Part shown: piece after piece, positions 1 to 11,200 of the stretch | Numbering within the stretch: the first letter of the stretch is position 1 | Layout of the letters: every line of letters begins with the position of its first letter | From: Copromyces sp. CBS 386.78 | Taxonomy: Eukaryota; Ascomycota; Sordariomycetes; Sordariales; Sordariaceae | Direction of reading: 5' to 3' | Length of the DNA stretch: 64,000 nt | Assembly: GCA_030685235.1 (NCBI GenBank) | Contig: MU839162.1 | Span: 144,238 to 208,237 of the forward strand | Notes under the pieces: model-generated | Database searches by the model: none | Told to the model about the DNA's origin: nothing | The model's input: only the letters and a program-made list of their open reading frames with translations | Translations under genes and position numbers: made by a program

Positions 1-1697
1 GAAGTTCACTTCGCTTCCTTCTCACCGATCCACAAGTGTGTCCTCTCCACATACGAACATGCCAAGCGCGACAAGCCTCTTGCCCGCTCCATCATCTTCC
101 ACACCATTCCCGGCATCGACATGGTATCCGCTTGTCTCCGACCCGAAATCGCCGCTGACCGAGCCAACATAAACAAAACTCGCATCGGCCTCATCCGCGC
201 CATCCGGCGCATGCGCCTCCTGTTGCGGGTAACGCTCCCTTAGCTTGGCCCCGAGTTTGTTGAGATCTTCTGGGCCATCGTCGAGATTGTCACCAATGTC
301 CGACCATCCATCGTCGCGGTCGACCCAGCCTTCTCTCCTGCGTTGACCGCCCTCCGCTATCTCAACCGTAGCAACCGAAGCCCCAACAGCTTCAAGTTCA
401 TCATCCTCTCACCTAACACCATCAAAGACTTTGCCATGCCCTTCCAGCCCCACGCCCAAGCCCTCTGGAAGTACCCTTGCATCGGGAAGGCCTATCCCTT
501 CCCTGTTCCCTTGCTCTACATCCCATGGAATATTTACCTGATCTCGTTCTCCATCATTGTTGCTGCCTTCCTGGACATCAACCGTCGCTCCATCCAGCAA
601 TATCTCACACTGCAAACTGACGAGAAAACAAAGGTCACGACGCTGAACGACCTCAGCCTCAGGCCAGATAAAATGCGGGTCAAATTTCTGGTGGCTAATT
701 TTCCCAAGATTGAGTTTCCATTAAAGTTTATACCAAAGCGTATTATCCCGTGCGGACCAATGATCAGACCGTCCAAAGCGGTGGAGGCGGCGGACCCGGA
801 GTTGGCGGAGTGGTTAAAACAAGGTGGAAAGACAGTGTACATCAACCTTGGAACACATGTGCTATTTGATGAGGCGGGGCAGAGGGAGATGGCGAGGGAG
901 ATCAAGATGTTGTTGGATGTGGCAGAGGGGACGGTTTGGAGAGATACGGAGAGGAGGTCGAAGGGATTGAAGGTTTTGTGGAAGGTGCCAGGGTTTGTGA
1001 AACAGGTTGACGTTGAAAGTGTGAAGGTGGGTGGAGAGGATGGTGGTAGTGAGGGGATTGGGGAAGGAAACGGGGGATCTGGGCATGCGGCAGGACGCGA
1101 GAATGGACACCGACATGGGGATGGGCAACAGCATCACGATCGAAGTGAATCGCTCATATACTCTATACTCGGCCCGGATATTGAGTCTGGTACCGTTCGA
1201 ATAGTTGACTGGTTTCAAGCTGAGCCCACAGCAATCTTGCAAAGCGGCGACTTGGTCTGCGCTGTCCACCACGGAGGCGCCAACTCGTTTCTAGAAACAG
1301 TCTGGTAAGTACTTGTCTCCATATCTACTCGAACAATAGTGTCGATACTAACCGCAGTCATCTCCAGCGCTGGTATTCCCCAAGTCATCCTTCCTCCATG
1401 GATGGACTGCTACGATTTTGCTCGCCGAGTGGAGATCCTTGGCATCGGGCGCTGGGGAAACCGCTTGTCTTCCGACTCATCACAAAGCAGCAACAAGTTG
1501 TGCAATGCGAAGGAGCTGGCAGACGTTTTGATTGATGTTATTATAGGTGGTAGATGGCCGTATACGCAGAAAGAGCCAAGGAGTTGGCGAAGGTTTGTGG
1601 AGGGCCGGAAGTGGGAAGGGAAGTTGCCGCGAGAATCCTGAGGGATATTGACGGGTCTGAAGGTGATGATATTGTGGACGATGGCAAGAAAGAGTAA
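1..1697 (+). pseudogene. UDP-glycosyltransferase (GT1 family), 3' part, disrupted
   Basis: The frame is open from base 1, so the gene begins upstream of the window. The C-terminal half has the family's nucleotide-sugar site: VDWFQAEPTAILQSGDLV, then HHGGANSFLET, then AGIPQVILPPWMDCYDFA. The intron is 1305-1367 (GTAAGT donor, CTAAC branch, phase 2) and rejoins SFLETV to CAGIPQV. Two lesions are visible. An in-frame TAG at 241-243 lies inside protein-like sequence (RVTLP, stop, LGPEFVEIFW), and one C-to-T change from CAG explains it. Near 1550 the frame slips by one base, and the usual C-terminus (AVYAERAKELAKVC) continues in frame 3 to TAA at 1695-1697. Without the slip the frame ends at 1641. 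Family members glucosylate lipids or small molecules; the substrate here is unknown. A His/Gly/Asn-rich insert lies before the sugar site. Pseudogene, strain allele and sequencing error are all possible. Confidence 0.7.
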
Positions 1698-2798
1698 AAG
1701 CACGCCAAGCCGATGGGAGAAAGAGGAGGAAAAGCGATTGTTGAACGGCAATGCTCGGAGGGATGATGCCAATGAGGGATGAGAGAGTTTGCACTTGAGG
1801 TGGAGGGTTAGGGTTGAACTGACATCGACCGAGGAAAGGTACCGCCATTTTTCCGCCAACGACAGGCCCCGAAATACTAAAAGCTTGTATTAATTTGAAG
1901 CTATTGGGTCCATAACTGTACATGGTAGCTTTAATTCTCGTCTCCTTTTGATATGCGTCGTGTTATTACCGAGTGTCCACCGGGCCTGGTCCCCCCGTAT
2001 GCGCATAATGCCACGGCGACAGGGATGTTGCAGGTGCATGGCATGCAATGGACGCCAATGCAGGAACCGTACTTGACAAGTCGCAAGCGATTAGCAAATT
2101 GGAACTTCCAACTTCCTGATAACCAACACCTCGATGATATCGGTCAAGAGATATTTACACGTGTCCAACTCGACCATCTCATCTCATTCACCGGACCAGA
2201 GCACCAGAATCGGGAAGCTCGTTCATGATCATTTAGTTGCCGGGGTATGTAGGAGGGGTTGCAAAACTTTGCTCGCTTCGGTATACATCAATGCTGGTTT
2301 GTTTGTTAGCGCGATTCTTGCGACAAGGGTCTTCAAAAATATACAGAAAAACAACGGAACAAGCACCTTCGAAACGGAAAATTGGATAATATGTATAAAG
2401 CGCCCGAAACGCATCTGGCTGATACCAAGTTCTTCCATAAAAATTGGTGGAATAGTGGTTGAATTGCGCAGAGTGCGTCCTAAAGCCCCGCGCTAACGAA
2501 CAAACCAGGTGTGATGTGTCCTTCGGAAGAGAAGCATGTCAGCATGCGATGCTACAAAGATTGACTGTCTATCTTAGCCTGCCAAGGGGGTGATCGTCGG
2601 GGTAGTTTTGGAGGATTGAGGGGATTTCAGGGGTGATGATACGATAAAATGGCTCCTTGATCCTGATTCTGGGGGACAGAATCTGTTCTTCGGATTTTGT
2701 TGTTCCTGAAAAGAGGGACGGAAAGTGGAAAGTCAGAAAGACGACCTCAGTCCAGCGGAGGACCTCATAATCACCCGTCTGGATACGCGACCATCAAC
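1698..2798. other. intergenic, no gene seen
   Basis: Short open frames here (for example 1953-2228 and 2134-2496) have no recognisable domain, splice structure or continuity. The stretch would hold the UGT 3' end and the monooxygenase promoter. Confidence 0.5.
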
Positions 2799-4887
2799 AT
2801 GGAAACTATCGACCTAGTGATCATCGGTTCAGGTAAGTCCCATTTTGACCTCCCCATACAACCCGCCAACGATATCTACCTACTAACAACTCTCTCCCCT
2901 CCAAAAAAAAACAGGCCTCTTCGGCCTCACCATGGCCAAAACCCACCACCAATTCCACCCCACCTCAACCCTCGCCATCTTCGACAAGGCCTCGACCATC
3001 GGCGGCGTCTGGGCCCAAGAACGGCTCTACGACGGCCTGCGCACCAACAACCTCAAGGGCACCTACGAATACCTCGATTACCCCATGGACCCCCAAACGT
3101 TCGGCGTCAAGCCGGGGGAGTACATGACGGGTCCCGTGATGCACAAGTACCTGACCAGCTACGCTGAAGCGTTTGGGATCAAGGATAAGGTCCGTCTGAG
3201 GCATACTGTGTTGGAGGCTGAGCATCAGGACGGGGCAGAGGGTGGGTGGGTGTTGACTGTGGAATGCCCTGGCGGAGGAGAAAAGAAGGTGTTTGCGAAG
3301 AAGATGGTGTTGGCTACTGGACTCACGTCTGAGGCTTTCTTGCCGGATTTCAAGGGGCAGGAGGAGTTTGGGGCGCCGTTGTTTCATGGCAAGGAGTTGA
3401 AAAAGTATGAGGGGACGTTGGTGAGTGCAAAGGTTGTTACGGTGCTCGGGGGGACGAAGAGCGCTTGGGATGCGGTTTATGCGTATGCGTCGAAGGGGGT
3501 GAAGGTTGATTGGGTTATTCGAGGTATGTCGAGCAATTGGGGTCTGGGAAGAGAGGACAGTTAGCTAACTGACGCGGTGGAAACGCAGAGAGCGGACATG
3601 GACCGGCGTGGATGACGCCGAGTTTCGTGACGCCTTTCAAGTTATGGTTGGAGGCGCTCGTTCGTAAGTAGCCCCAGCATCACCAGACCAAACAGCGGCC
3701 GGTGACAACTTTGGCAATGAAATCTGTCAAACGCTGACCACCATTTTGATGAGACAGACACTCGCATCCTGACATGGTTTTCACCATGCATCTGGGGAGC
3801 CGCCGATGGTTATTCGCTAATCCGGAGATTCTGGCACGGAACAGCCATCGGGCGGGCGATCACCAACGCTTTCTGGTGGGCTTTGGGCAACGATGTGAAG
3901 ACGATCAACAAGTACAGTTCACACCCGGAGATTAAGAAGCTCGAGCCATGGGCGCCAGCCATGTTCGTTGCCTCCAGCTTTTCCATCCTCAACTTTCCAA
4001 CCGACTTTTTCGATCTCATCCGCAACGGCACCGTCAGCATCCACATTGCCGACATCACGAAGTTGTCGCCTAAAATGGTGCACCTGTCTAACGGATCCAA
4101 GCTGGCGACCGAGGCGCTGTGCTGTGTCACGGGTTGGACACACGTGCCGCCTATGAAGTTTCTCCCAGGGGATATCGAGAAGGAGCTGGGGCTGCCCCAT
4201 TTCCCGGAAGGCGGTGACGCTGAGCCTCTGTTTACGGACGAGATGGTGGCCCGAGCAGATGAGGAGATCCTTTCCAAGTTTCCGCGACTTCGTAACCAAC
4301 CCGTCATCAACAAGAAGTACAAGCCCATGACGGACACAGAAGGCCTGTCAACGAGCAACGAGACCAACCCCCAGCAGGCCTGCCTAGCCCCCTGGACATT
4401 GTATCGGTTCATGGTACCGCCGTCACCGCGGTTTCTAGTAACGAGGGATACCGCGTTCATCGGTTATTTCTTAAGCTTCTCTTCTGGGTTATCCACGTAT
4501 CCCCAGGCGCTCTGGATTTCCACGTTTCTTGACGATAAGCTGCCTCCAAGCGTGATGCCGTCCAGGAAAGCCATGCTTGGCGGGAAGACGAAGCTCAAGG
4601 AAGGAAAAATGGGTGCAAAGGGAAAGACGATGGAGGAGGTGAGGTACGAGGCAGTTCTCCAAGCGCGATTTGGGAAGTGGCGATATCCGGCGGGCCATGG
4701 ACACCAGTTCCCCGACTTTGTGTTTGATGCGTTGCCGTATATCGACTTGATGCTTGGTGATATGGGGTTGAAGGTTCACCGGAAGAGAAGCTGGTTGGCG
4801 GAAATGACGGAGCCGTATGGACTCGATGACTACAAGGACATTGTGAGCGAATATGCGGAGAAGTATGACGCGAGGATGGATGATTGA
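2799..4887 (+). CDS. FAD-dependent monooxygenase (FMO-like)
   Basis: Join 2799-2832, 2915-3523, 3589-3663, 3758-4887; 615 residues. The N-terminal FAD-binding Rossmann motif IIGSGLFG (G10-G15) is split by the first intron, followed by IGGVW near residue 42. An ATG-type linker (LATGLTS, about 143-149) and a second dinucleotide motif VLGGTKSAWDA (about 188-198, NADPH side) come next, then a TGWTH segment near 364. This order is that of class B flavin monooxygenases and fungal FMO-like proteins, which use NADPH and O2 to oxygenate soft nucleophiles or ketones; the substrate cannot be read. Introns of 82, 65 and 94 bp all have GTAAGT or GTATGT donors. The start is the first ATG that gives the Rossmann strand (METIDLVIIG). 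It lies 1.1 kb from the broken glycosyltransferase on the same strand, but I see no clear metabolite cluster. Confidence 0.88.
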
Positions 4888-5546
4888 GGACGGGGCCAGC
4901 CACTCGGTGTTTGTGGCTTTGACCTCTCCAAAAATATCAAGATAGCGCTTGGAGTTCCATCTTGATCCGTGGACTGTTGTGATGAATGGTTTCATGGGTT
5001 ACCAACGGAGAGAATCTTACCTACCGAAGCGGTATACTCATCCATCCTCAACTTCCCACCGACATTTCTTATGTTGGACACCCCAATTATGCCATGAAAA
5101 GGCGGTCGTGATACTATATTGGCTGGAACCTCAACGTCCGTTTGTCGCGCTCCATATTGCGGTTGAACTATCAATGTTTTAGGGGTCAGGGTGAGCAATG
5201 TCGATGAGGATGGCATCAATCTTGCGTCCACCAGTGGCGGTATAAGAGATCCTAGACCTTCACCTCTCTCGAGGCATTTCCTAGATGTATCCATCAGCAT
5301 CATCGAACATTGGTACCGTACCATTAAGCAAACTCAACACTAGAAATCAACCACAGAGCCCGTTATCGCCAGTCCTACCTCTCCCATCATCACAAGGCAG
5401 GAGTCAGTAGTAACAACCTTCCATGGCACCCCCTCTTCCCTTAGCTCCCCATGGCGTCAACATGTATAGGATGACTAACCGATGCCTAAGTCCGGTCCAC
5501 ATTTTAAGCTTAGACCCAAAAAAGTCCGCCCGTCAGACAAAACAAG
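4888..5546. other. intergenic, no gene seen
   Basis: Holds the 3' flank of the monooxygenase and the leader of the small ORF at 5547. A possible short leader intron (GTATAG near 5463, CTAACC, AG near 5490) is not certain. No other feature seen. Confidence 0.4.
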
Positions 5547-5789
5547 ATGTCTTCCTATACCGGTTACAGCTCCTACACCTCCGGCTCCGGTTCCGGTTCT
5601 GGGTCCGGCTCAAGCGGGAGTAGCTCCTCCGCTTGGAAGTCCAACGCCTCGGAGATCCGTGACGTCAGCAAGTCATTCAGCTCCACGGCCTCGAGCTCAA
5701 CCGACAGCAAGGTCAAGAGCTACGCCTCATCAGAGGCATCCCGGTGGGCTACCATGGCCAAGAACGCCGATTCCATGGCAAAGAAGTAA
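5547..5789 (+). CDS. small Ser/Gly-rich hypothetical protein (80 aa)
   Basis: An intact ATG-to-TAA frame. The first 30 residues are low-complexity Ser/Gly/Tyr with an SG repeat (residues 12-22). The rest (AWKSNASEIRDVSKSF, then YASSEASRWATMAKNADSMAKK) is Ser/Ala/Lys-rich and looks helical. No signal peptide or membrane segment is visible. Third positions are mostly C or G, as in the neighbouring genes, and the ATG has an A at -3 (AAGATGT), so it looks like a real small gene rather than a shadow. The family is not recognised and no function is proposed. The alternative is a chance GC-rich frame. Confidence 0.5.
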   Translation: MSSYTGYSSYTSGSGSGSGSGSSGSSSSAWKSNASEIRDVSKSFSSTASSSTDSKVKSYASSEASRWATMAKNADSMAKK

Positions 5790-8273
5790 CAAGTTCAAGG
5801 AGGATTGGCCATTGCATTATGCACATGGGGAGATGGAGGGAAAGTGATGAGAAGTGAACAAAAGGGAAACGGAGGAATTAAGATTCGGGTTGGGAAAAAC
5901 CATGCCGCTTAACGGATAGTCTGAGGGCCGCGGGCAAAGTCCATTGTGAGCGCTGATGACAAGAATCCGGGAGGTTCCAGGGTTTCGAGGGCCAATGGAA
6001 ATGGCGCCTTTTCGGGTTTCATGACAGGAATTAGGAAACAGTTCGGTGACGAATATCAGACCAAGAAGACCTAATGTTCCCACTGCGTTAGCCCATGGTC
6101 GAATTTCCAGTGATGGAGTGACGGAGAGTTGAAGCTGTGTTGGGACCACCCTTTGGAGTTTGGAAACTATCTAAGCTGGGTTCTAACGTCACCTCACTTG
6201 GACCGAAATGTTGAAAAACGATGCCGTCCCGACGACTCGAGTCCTTGGCGGAGAGCATACTTGTATCATGTCGTGTGAAAGAGGAAAGTGACTGGTCAGG
6301 GCCAAGAGGGTGCCGTCTATTGTCTCCTCCCGCTCCGGATCCCGGGCCATTTGCGGGGTTCCGAGCCGTACGGCGGGGGTGGGTCGGGTCAGGCCTCTTG
6401 CAGCACTCTCCCCACTGGAAAATGGGAATTTTAGGTGGTATCCTCAGGGTATCCATGCAGCGGTAGGCCTCCATACTACCGTACCGCCCGTCCACTGATG
6501 ATCTCCCGTCGAGGGTTGCGCCTTCCCCATTACCTAAGGCACTGCCGCGTTTGCAGGCGCGGGGGCGCTGTGGCCTCTGGCAGGCAGGGGCCCTCTGAGG
6601 AATTCTTGTATCTGCGTATTTTCTAGTTCTACCATGCACGAATCACATCTCTCGTTCCCTTTCCAGTTCAACATCACATTCCACCCATTCAATTCCTCCC
6701 GGTGCATTGCTGCCCAGAGGCTGCCGCAAAATGAGCCCAGCAGGAAGCCCAGGCCCTTTTGTTTTTCGCAAGGCTGATCAGATGCCGTCAAGTGCAATTC
6801 GGAACTCAAACCACCTGCGACGGAGACACACTGAACCTGCAACGATCAACCTTGGAAGGCAGCCCAACATGCCGCGATTCCAGTCCTTTCATCCCATCTT
6901 CTCCCTCCCCGCCTCCATGGCCCCCCCACTACTCGAGTTTTCTTCTGGTGCTGCCTTCGGTCTAGGCTACCATTTGTCCCGATGTCTTGGACACCTAGGT
7001 ACTAGCACTAGATGTCTGCTCGGATGAGCTTGGGACCGACAAACCCTGGATCTTGTCGAGCCATCAAATGTTGAGAAGTCGGGGTAGGTACCGGTACTAC
7101 TGCCTGATGTCGCATACATGCCTGCCGTCTGCATTTCTCCCGTATCTCACATATGCTAACCTTTTCCAGTTGCTTTTGCATTCGAAATCCTCGTCATTAC
7201 GGACCGTCGCAGGGCACCCACAAGTGTCCACCTCTCGCGGCGCCGAACCTGCGTTTGTCGAAACATCCAAGCTTCGGTACCCCTCGGTGACTGCCCCTGG
7301 GTGGCCCAAGGTACAAAGGTACAACTTCCACCTTCTTCGAGGATTCGAGTCAAGCCCTTCACGTCACCCTAGCTTGGCGAGTTGTCGCAAAAAAAGATAC
7401 CAGACAATTCGAGTTCAACACACATTTGGTTTGCTCTTTTGCGCATCGGCCCGTCTTAGAAACACCTTTTCTCTGGAACAAGCGTGGCATTCTCTGCGAT
7501 CACAGCATCCCATCACTGCGAGGAACATCATCGTCTTGTCGCGACCTTTCCCAACCAACTGGACCCGGACAGCATTCGTCCAGTAAATTTTGGTTCTGTC
7601 TTTACCACTCGTCGTAATTCAACGACCACTGGGTTGGGTACGTTGCTCGACGCCTCAGCACTGACCACCGAAGCGCGCGTCCAGAAAATACATAGGCCAA
7701 ACAACATCTGCCTAGTGCGTATCCTTCACCCGTCACAGGAAGTCAACTGTACTTCTGTTTTCTGTCACTCTCAAGAGACCAGGGCAGTCCACACTCAAAC
7801 CAATCGTCTCGGCTTCCCACTGCCCCCAGGAGCGGGCGAGTGGCCTACTTGAACTGCCCTCTTCCACCTTCTTCCCATATTCTTGTCGACAAAAACACTC
7901 ATTCTCACCTCTGTATCACTTCAAACACATCCATACCACGATCGCATTTTCTTCATCACCTGTATCACACGGCTTTCCTACCCCATCACACTCATTCTTT
8001 GGTTTTCAGGTCTTCAGACTACTCAGAGCTGATTCGGGCCAAGCTCAAGAGGACACTTGATTCTCGAGTCATGGTTAGGTGATACCATACAAGTACATCC
8101 TCGGTAAGTCCTTGCGCCATATCCTAGTTTCCCCCCCCCATCGTTCCCTGAGTTCGCCAGCTTTATTTGGTTGCACGATTGTTCCCCAACATCTTTAACT
8201 CGTTTTTGAACGTTGTCATGTAAAGTGAAAGCTAACACGAACAAACTAGCCTTATCAACCCGCACATGTGGCC
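5790..8273. other. 2.5-kb intergenic / long leader region
   Basis: Many short frames overlap here on both strands without shared domains; I reject them as genes. From about 7840 to 8100 the plus strand is pyrimidine-rich with CACA/TCTT runs, as in promoters and 5' leaders of filamentous fungi. A leader intron for the next gene is plausible at 8104-8249 (GTAAGT donor, GCTAACAC branch, CTAG acceptor). Confidence 0.45.
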
Positions 8274-11200
8274 ATGGCCTCGAACCAGGAACTCTATCAT
8301 CACCTGGTCCTCGCGGCCAAGGTACCCACATCTCAACCCGATCCCTTAGAACCCCTCAACCGGAGCCTTATCGACTGTGCTATCAAGGCTTGTAACTTTC
8401 TACGACAGCAGTCTTCCACCGGACCATGGGACTCTCTGCTTCCTTCCCTTGAGAAGTGTAGGAGTCTCAACCATGACGGCATGCTCAGTAAATCATCACT
8501 AGAGCAGGCGTTCCGGGAAATTGGAGATAAGACGCTCATCTTGCATGTGGCGAGCCAAAATGCCGGCCTCCTTATCCGCCCCAGCTCAAAGTGAGTGTCC
8601 CCCGACCACGACAGGAGCATCATTATTCCAGCTTTGGTTATTCTGTATCTCGTAACTAACAGGCCCCTTTAGCGGTTCAGTGATATTCGAGGCTTTTGAG
8701 GCCTCTCCATCCTTAGAGGCTGTACTGGGAGCCAAGAATGCTCTTCTGTGTGATTTCCCCGGTCGCGCGGCTGAGATCCCTGCCAGCGAATTTCAGAACG
8801 ACTCGTTTAGAACAAGTCTCGCCTTGTTCCTGGAGAAAGCCAGCATTGAGACTCTAAACGGCCTCAATGCGCGAGCTGTGAAGAAGCAGACAGCAGTCAT
8901 CGAGACGCGCGACACCGCCGACTGTGCGCTGGTTTCTCAGATGCTCATGGCCCTTCTGATTGCTATTGGTGGGCCCGTGAGCACTCTTAGGTTTCGGAAG
9001 AGAGTGCGTGACGATGTCAACTTCGACAACGCAAAGAAGCCATGGAGAAGAGCCCCTATGTGGCTGATATTACGAGTCGCTGTTCGACGAATGCTGTGTC
9101 TTGAGCTTGGAAACGAAGCAGGCCGGGCGACTTACAAGATGTTCATATGCGTCGTCCTCGCACAGTTCCTTGAACAGACGTCAAAAGAGCTCGCTGCTGA
9201 GATGGTGGTGAGTAGAAGACATTCGCTGTTTCGCCCACTTCCAAGACTTACTAATTCCATTGTTTCCACTTTCTCAGATGACCCTCAGAGCCAAGCTGTG
9301 CCGCCGCCTCGCCAAGTTGGAGTCGGACAAGCTGCACGCATCTGAGTCTGCTCGCCCAGTATACGATCAGCTCTTCGCCTGTTTGAGCCCCTGGTTCAAG
9401 ACTATCATTCAAGTCGCCACTCAAGAAGTCACAAGGACTTGGGAGCTTCACAAAGCTTCTGTCCAGCGAAAGATCTCCATCCTCCCTTCCAAGCCAGAAA
9501 TCGCCAACTTCAAACTCAAGCTTGAAAACAGTGGGAACTATTTGCGTTCACTACTCTACTTGAACCCGTATCCCCTCAGAGAGATACCATGTCTCGACTT
9601 GCGCGCGATGAAATCTGGTATGCTTGGAAAAGCTACGAAGTTCGCGGAGAGGTATCTCAAACTAGCTGAACTTGAGGACAAAACCCAGCAAGTCGTTGAA
9701 CGAGAGATACAAAATCCCCCCAGTTCCACGGATGGTTATCGTCTAGGATGTCTGCGCATCTCTGAAACGATCATCAAACTGATCGCGGAAGTTGGCGACG
9801 CTTATGATAACGATCCAGCGCAGATGAGCCACCACATTCTCAATGTACTGGATTCGTGGGTGTCGATGGACTACTACGCAACCTCGTTCTGTCCTCTGCT
9901 GTCGAACTATCATCCGTTCTTTACTCCAGAGTCACTTGACCTGCTCCATCTTCCTTCGCTATCCGATATGGCGCGTCTCCACGAGATACAGGAATACCTG
10001 AAGCAACGGGCAGCCACCGCCGCTGAATCCAAAACAATTTTCGCCCCTCCGAGCTCATCATCGTTTGGAGTTCGATACATTCGGGAATACAATGATCAAG
10101 ACAGACTCACCGCAGTACGGGACGACATCGACGAAGAATGCCACCGTACCAGACAACACAAAATGCAGGCATGGGTATCTGCACTGCATAAATACGAGGA
10201 TCTCAACGAGAAGATGCATGGAGCTGGCCCTTGCCTCTGCATCCAGATCTCCGAAACGGAGAGAGATGTGAGCAAATGCTTGCCTTGCTGGTGCAAAAGG
10301 CAGATGCGACGAATGGTCGTCGAGGTTCATGAGGATTACCTTCCTGAAGACAAAGACGAAGCAGCGACAGTTGTTTTTGAGCTTTGCGCGCCGGACTTTT
10401 TCACTGCATATCGGAACGCAACTTGGAAGATCCATCAGACATTAGCCCTTCAGGGGGTTGCTTCACAGACGAAACCTGCAGACACCCTTTTGAGCTATTG
10501 CCAGCTTAAGGACTTCGCCTCTGAGAGCGCCCAGTCGAGCACCGTTACCCTGGCGTCTGTATCCAAGTCATGGCTCTCAACTCATTACAAGAAACTTGAA
10601 GTGAGAAACTCACCTCAGCTCGAAGATATTGTTCTACCTCTTGCCCTGCGCTTCGAGTACTATGACAAGGAGTTGAACTGTTGGGTAAAAGACCATGATC
10701 ATCCGTTTCAGCTTGCCCGACTTTGCGGAGTGTCTCTTCCGGATGGTTTCGGGGCTATTCAAGGGGCAAGAGATGGAGGGCGGACGACACATCTTGTGCG
10801 AGAGCCGTCGTCGTACGAGATTGTTGCCAATCAAACCAAATGCCCTACTACCATGTCTCCAGCCGAGTTCACAGCACATCAAAATCTACTGTCTGGAACA
10901 TCTAGGCGTTGGTTAACAATGCTGTTGGAGCTGAATACTCCGAACCTCAACTTCAGCTCTGAAGAGACTAGCCGCCTGTTTTCCGAGCTCATTACTCAAG
11001 CCGGGACAATGGGGAAAAGCAATCGGCTCTTTCGAGACGCTCATATCATGTTCAAGGATGACGCTTTCTGTACTCGACTGGTCGAACAAGTCGAACGCAG
11101 GCTGACAACAATCAGCTGGCGTGATGTCTTCTGTATGGATGTGATTATTTCAATCACTCTTCGACTCTATGAGTTGGGCTCCAGTTCCACAAAATGTTCA

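Noticed and set aside
229..243. A 15-bp GTAACG...TTAG stretch whose removal would delete the in-frame TAG in the glycosyltransferase
   Set aside because: Far too short for a spliceosomal intron, and the surrounding residues read as normal protein with the TAG as a single-base change.
6088..7852. Several overlapping 60-180 codon frames on both strands
   Set aside because: They overlap out of phase, rely mostly on non-ATG starts, and show no domain or splice continuity.
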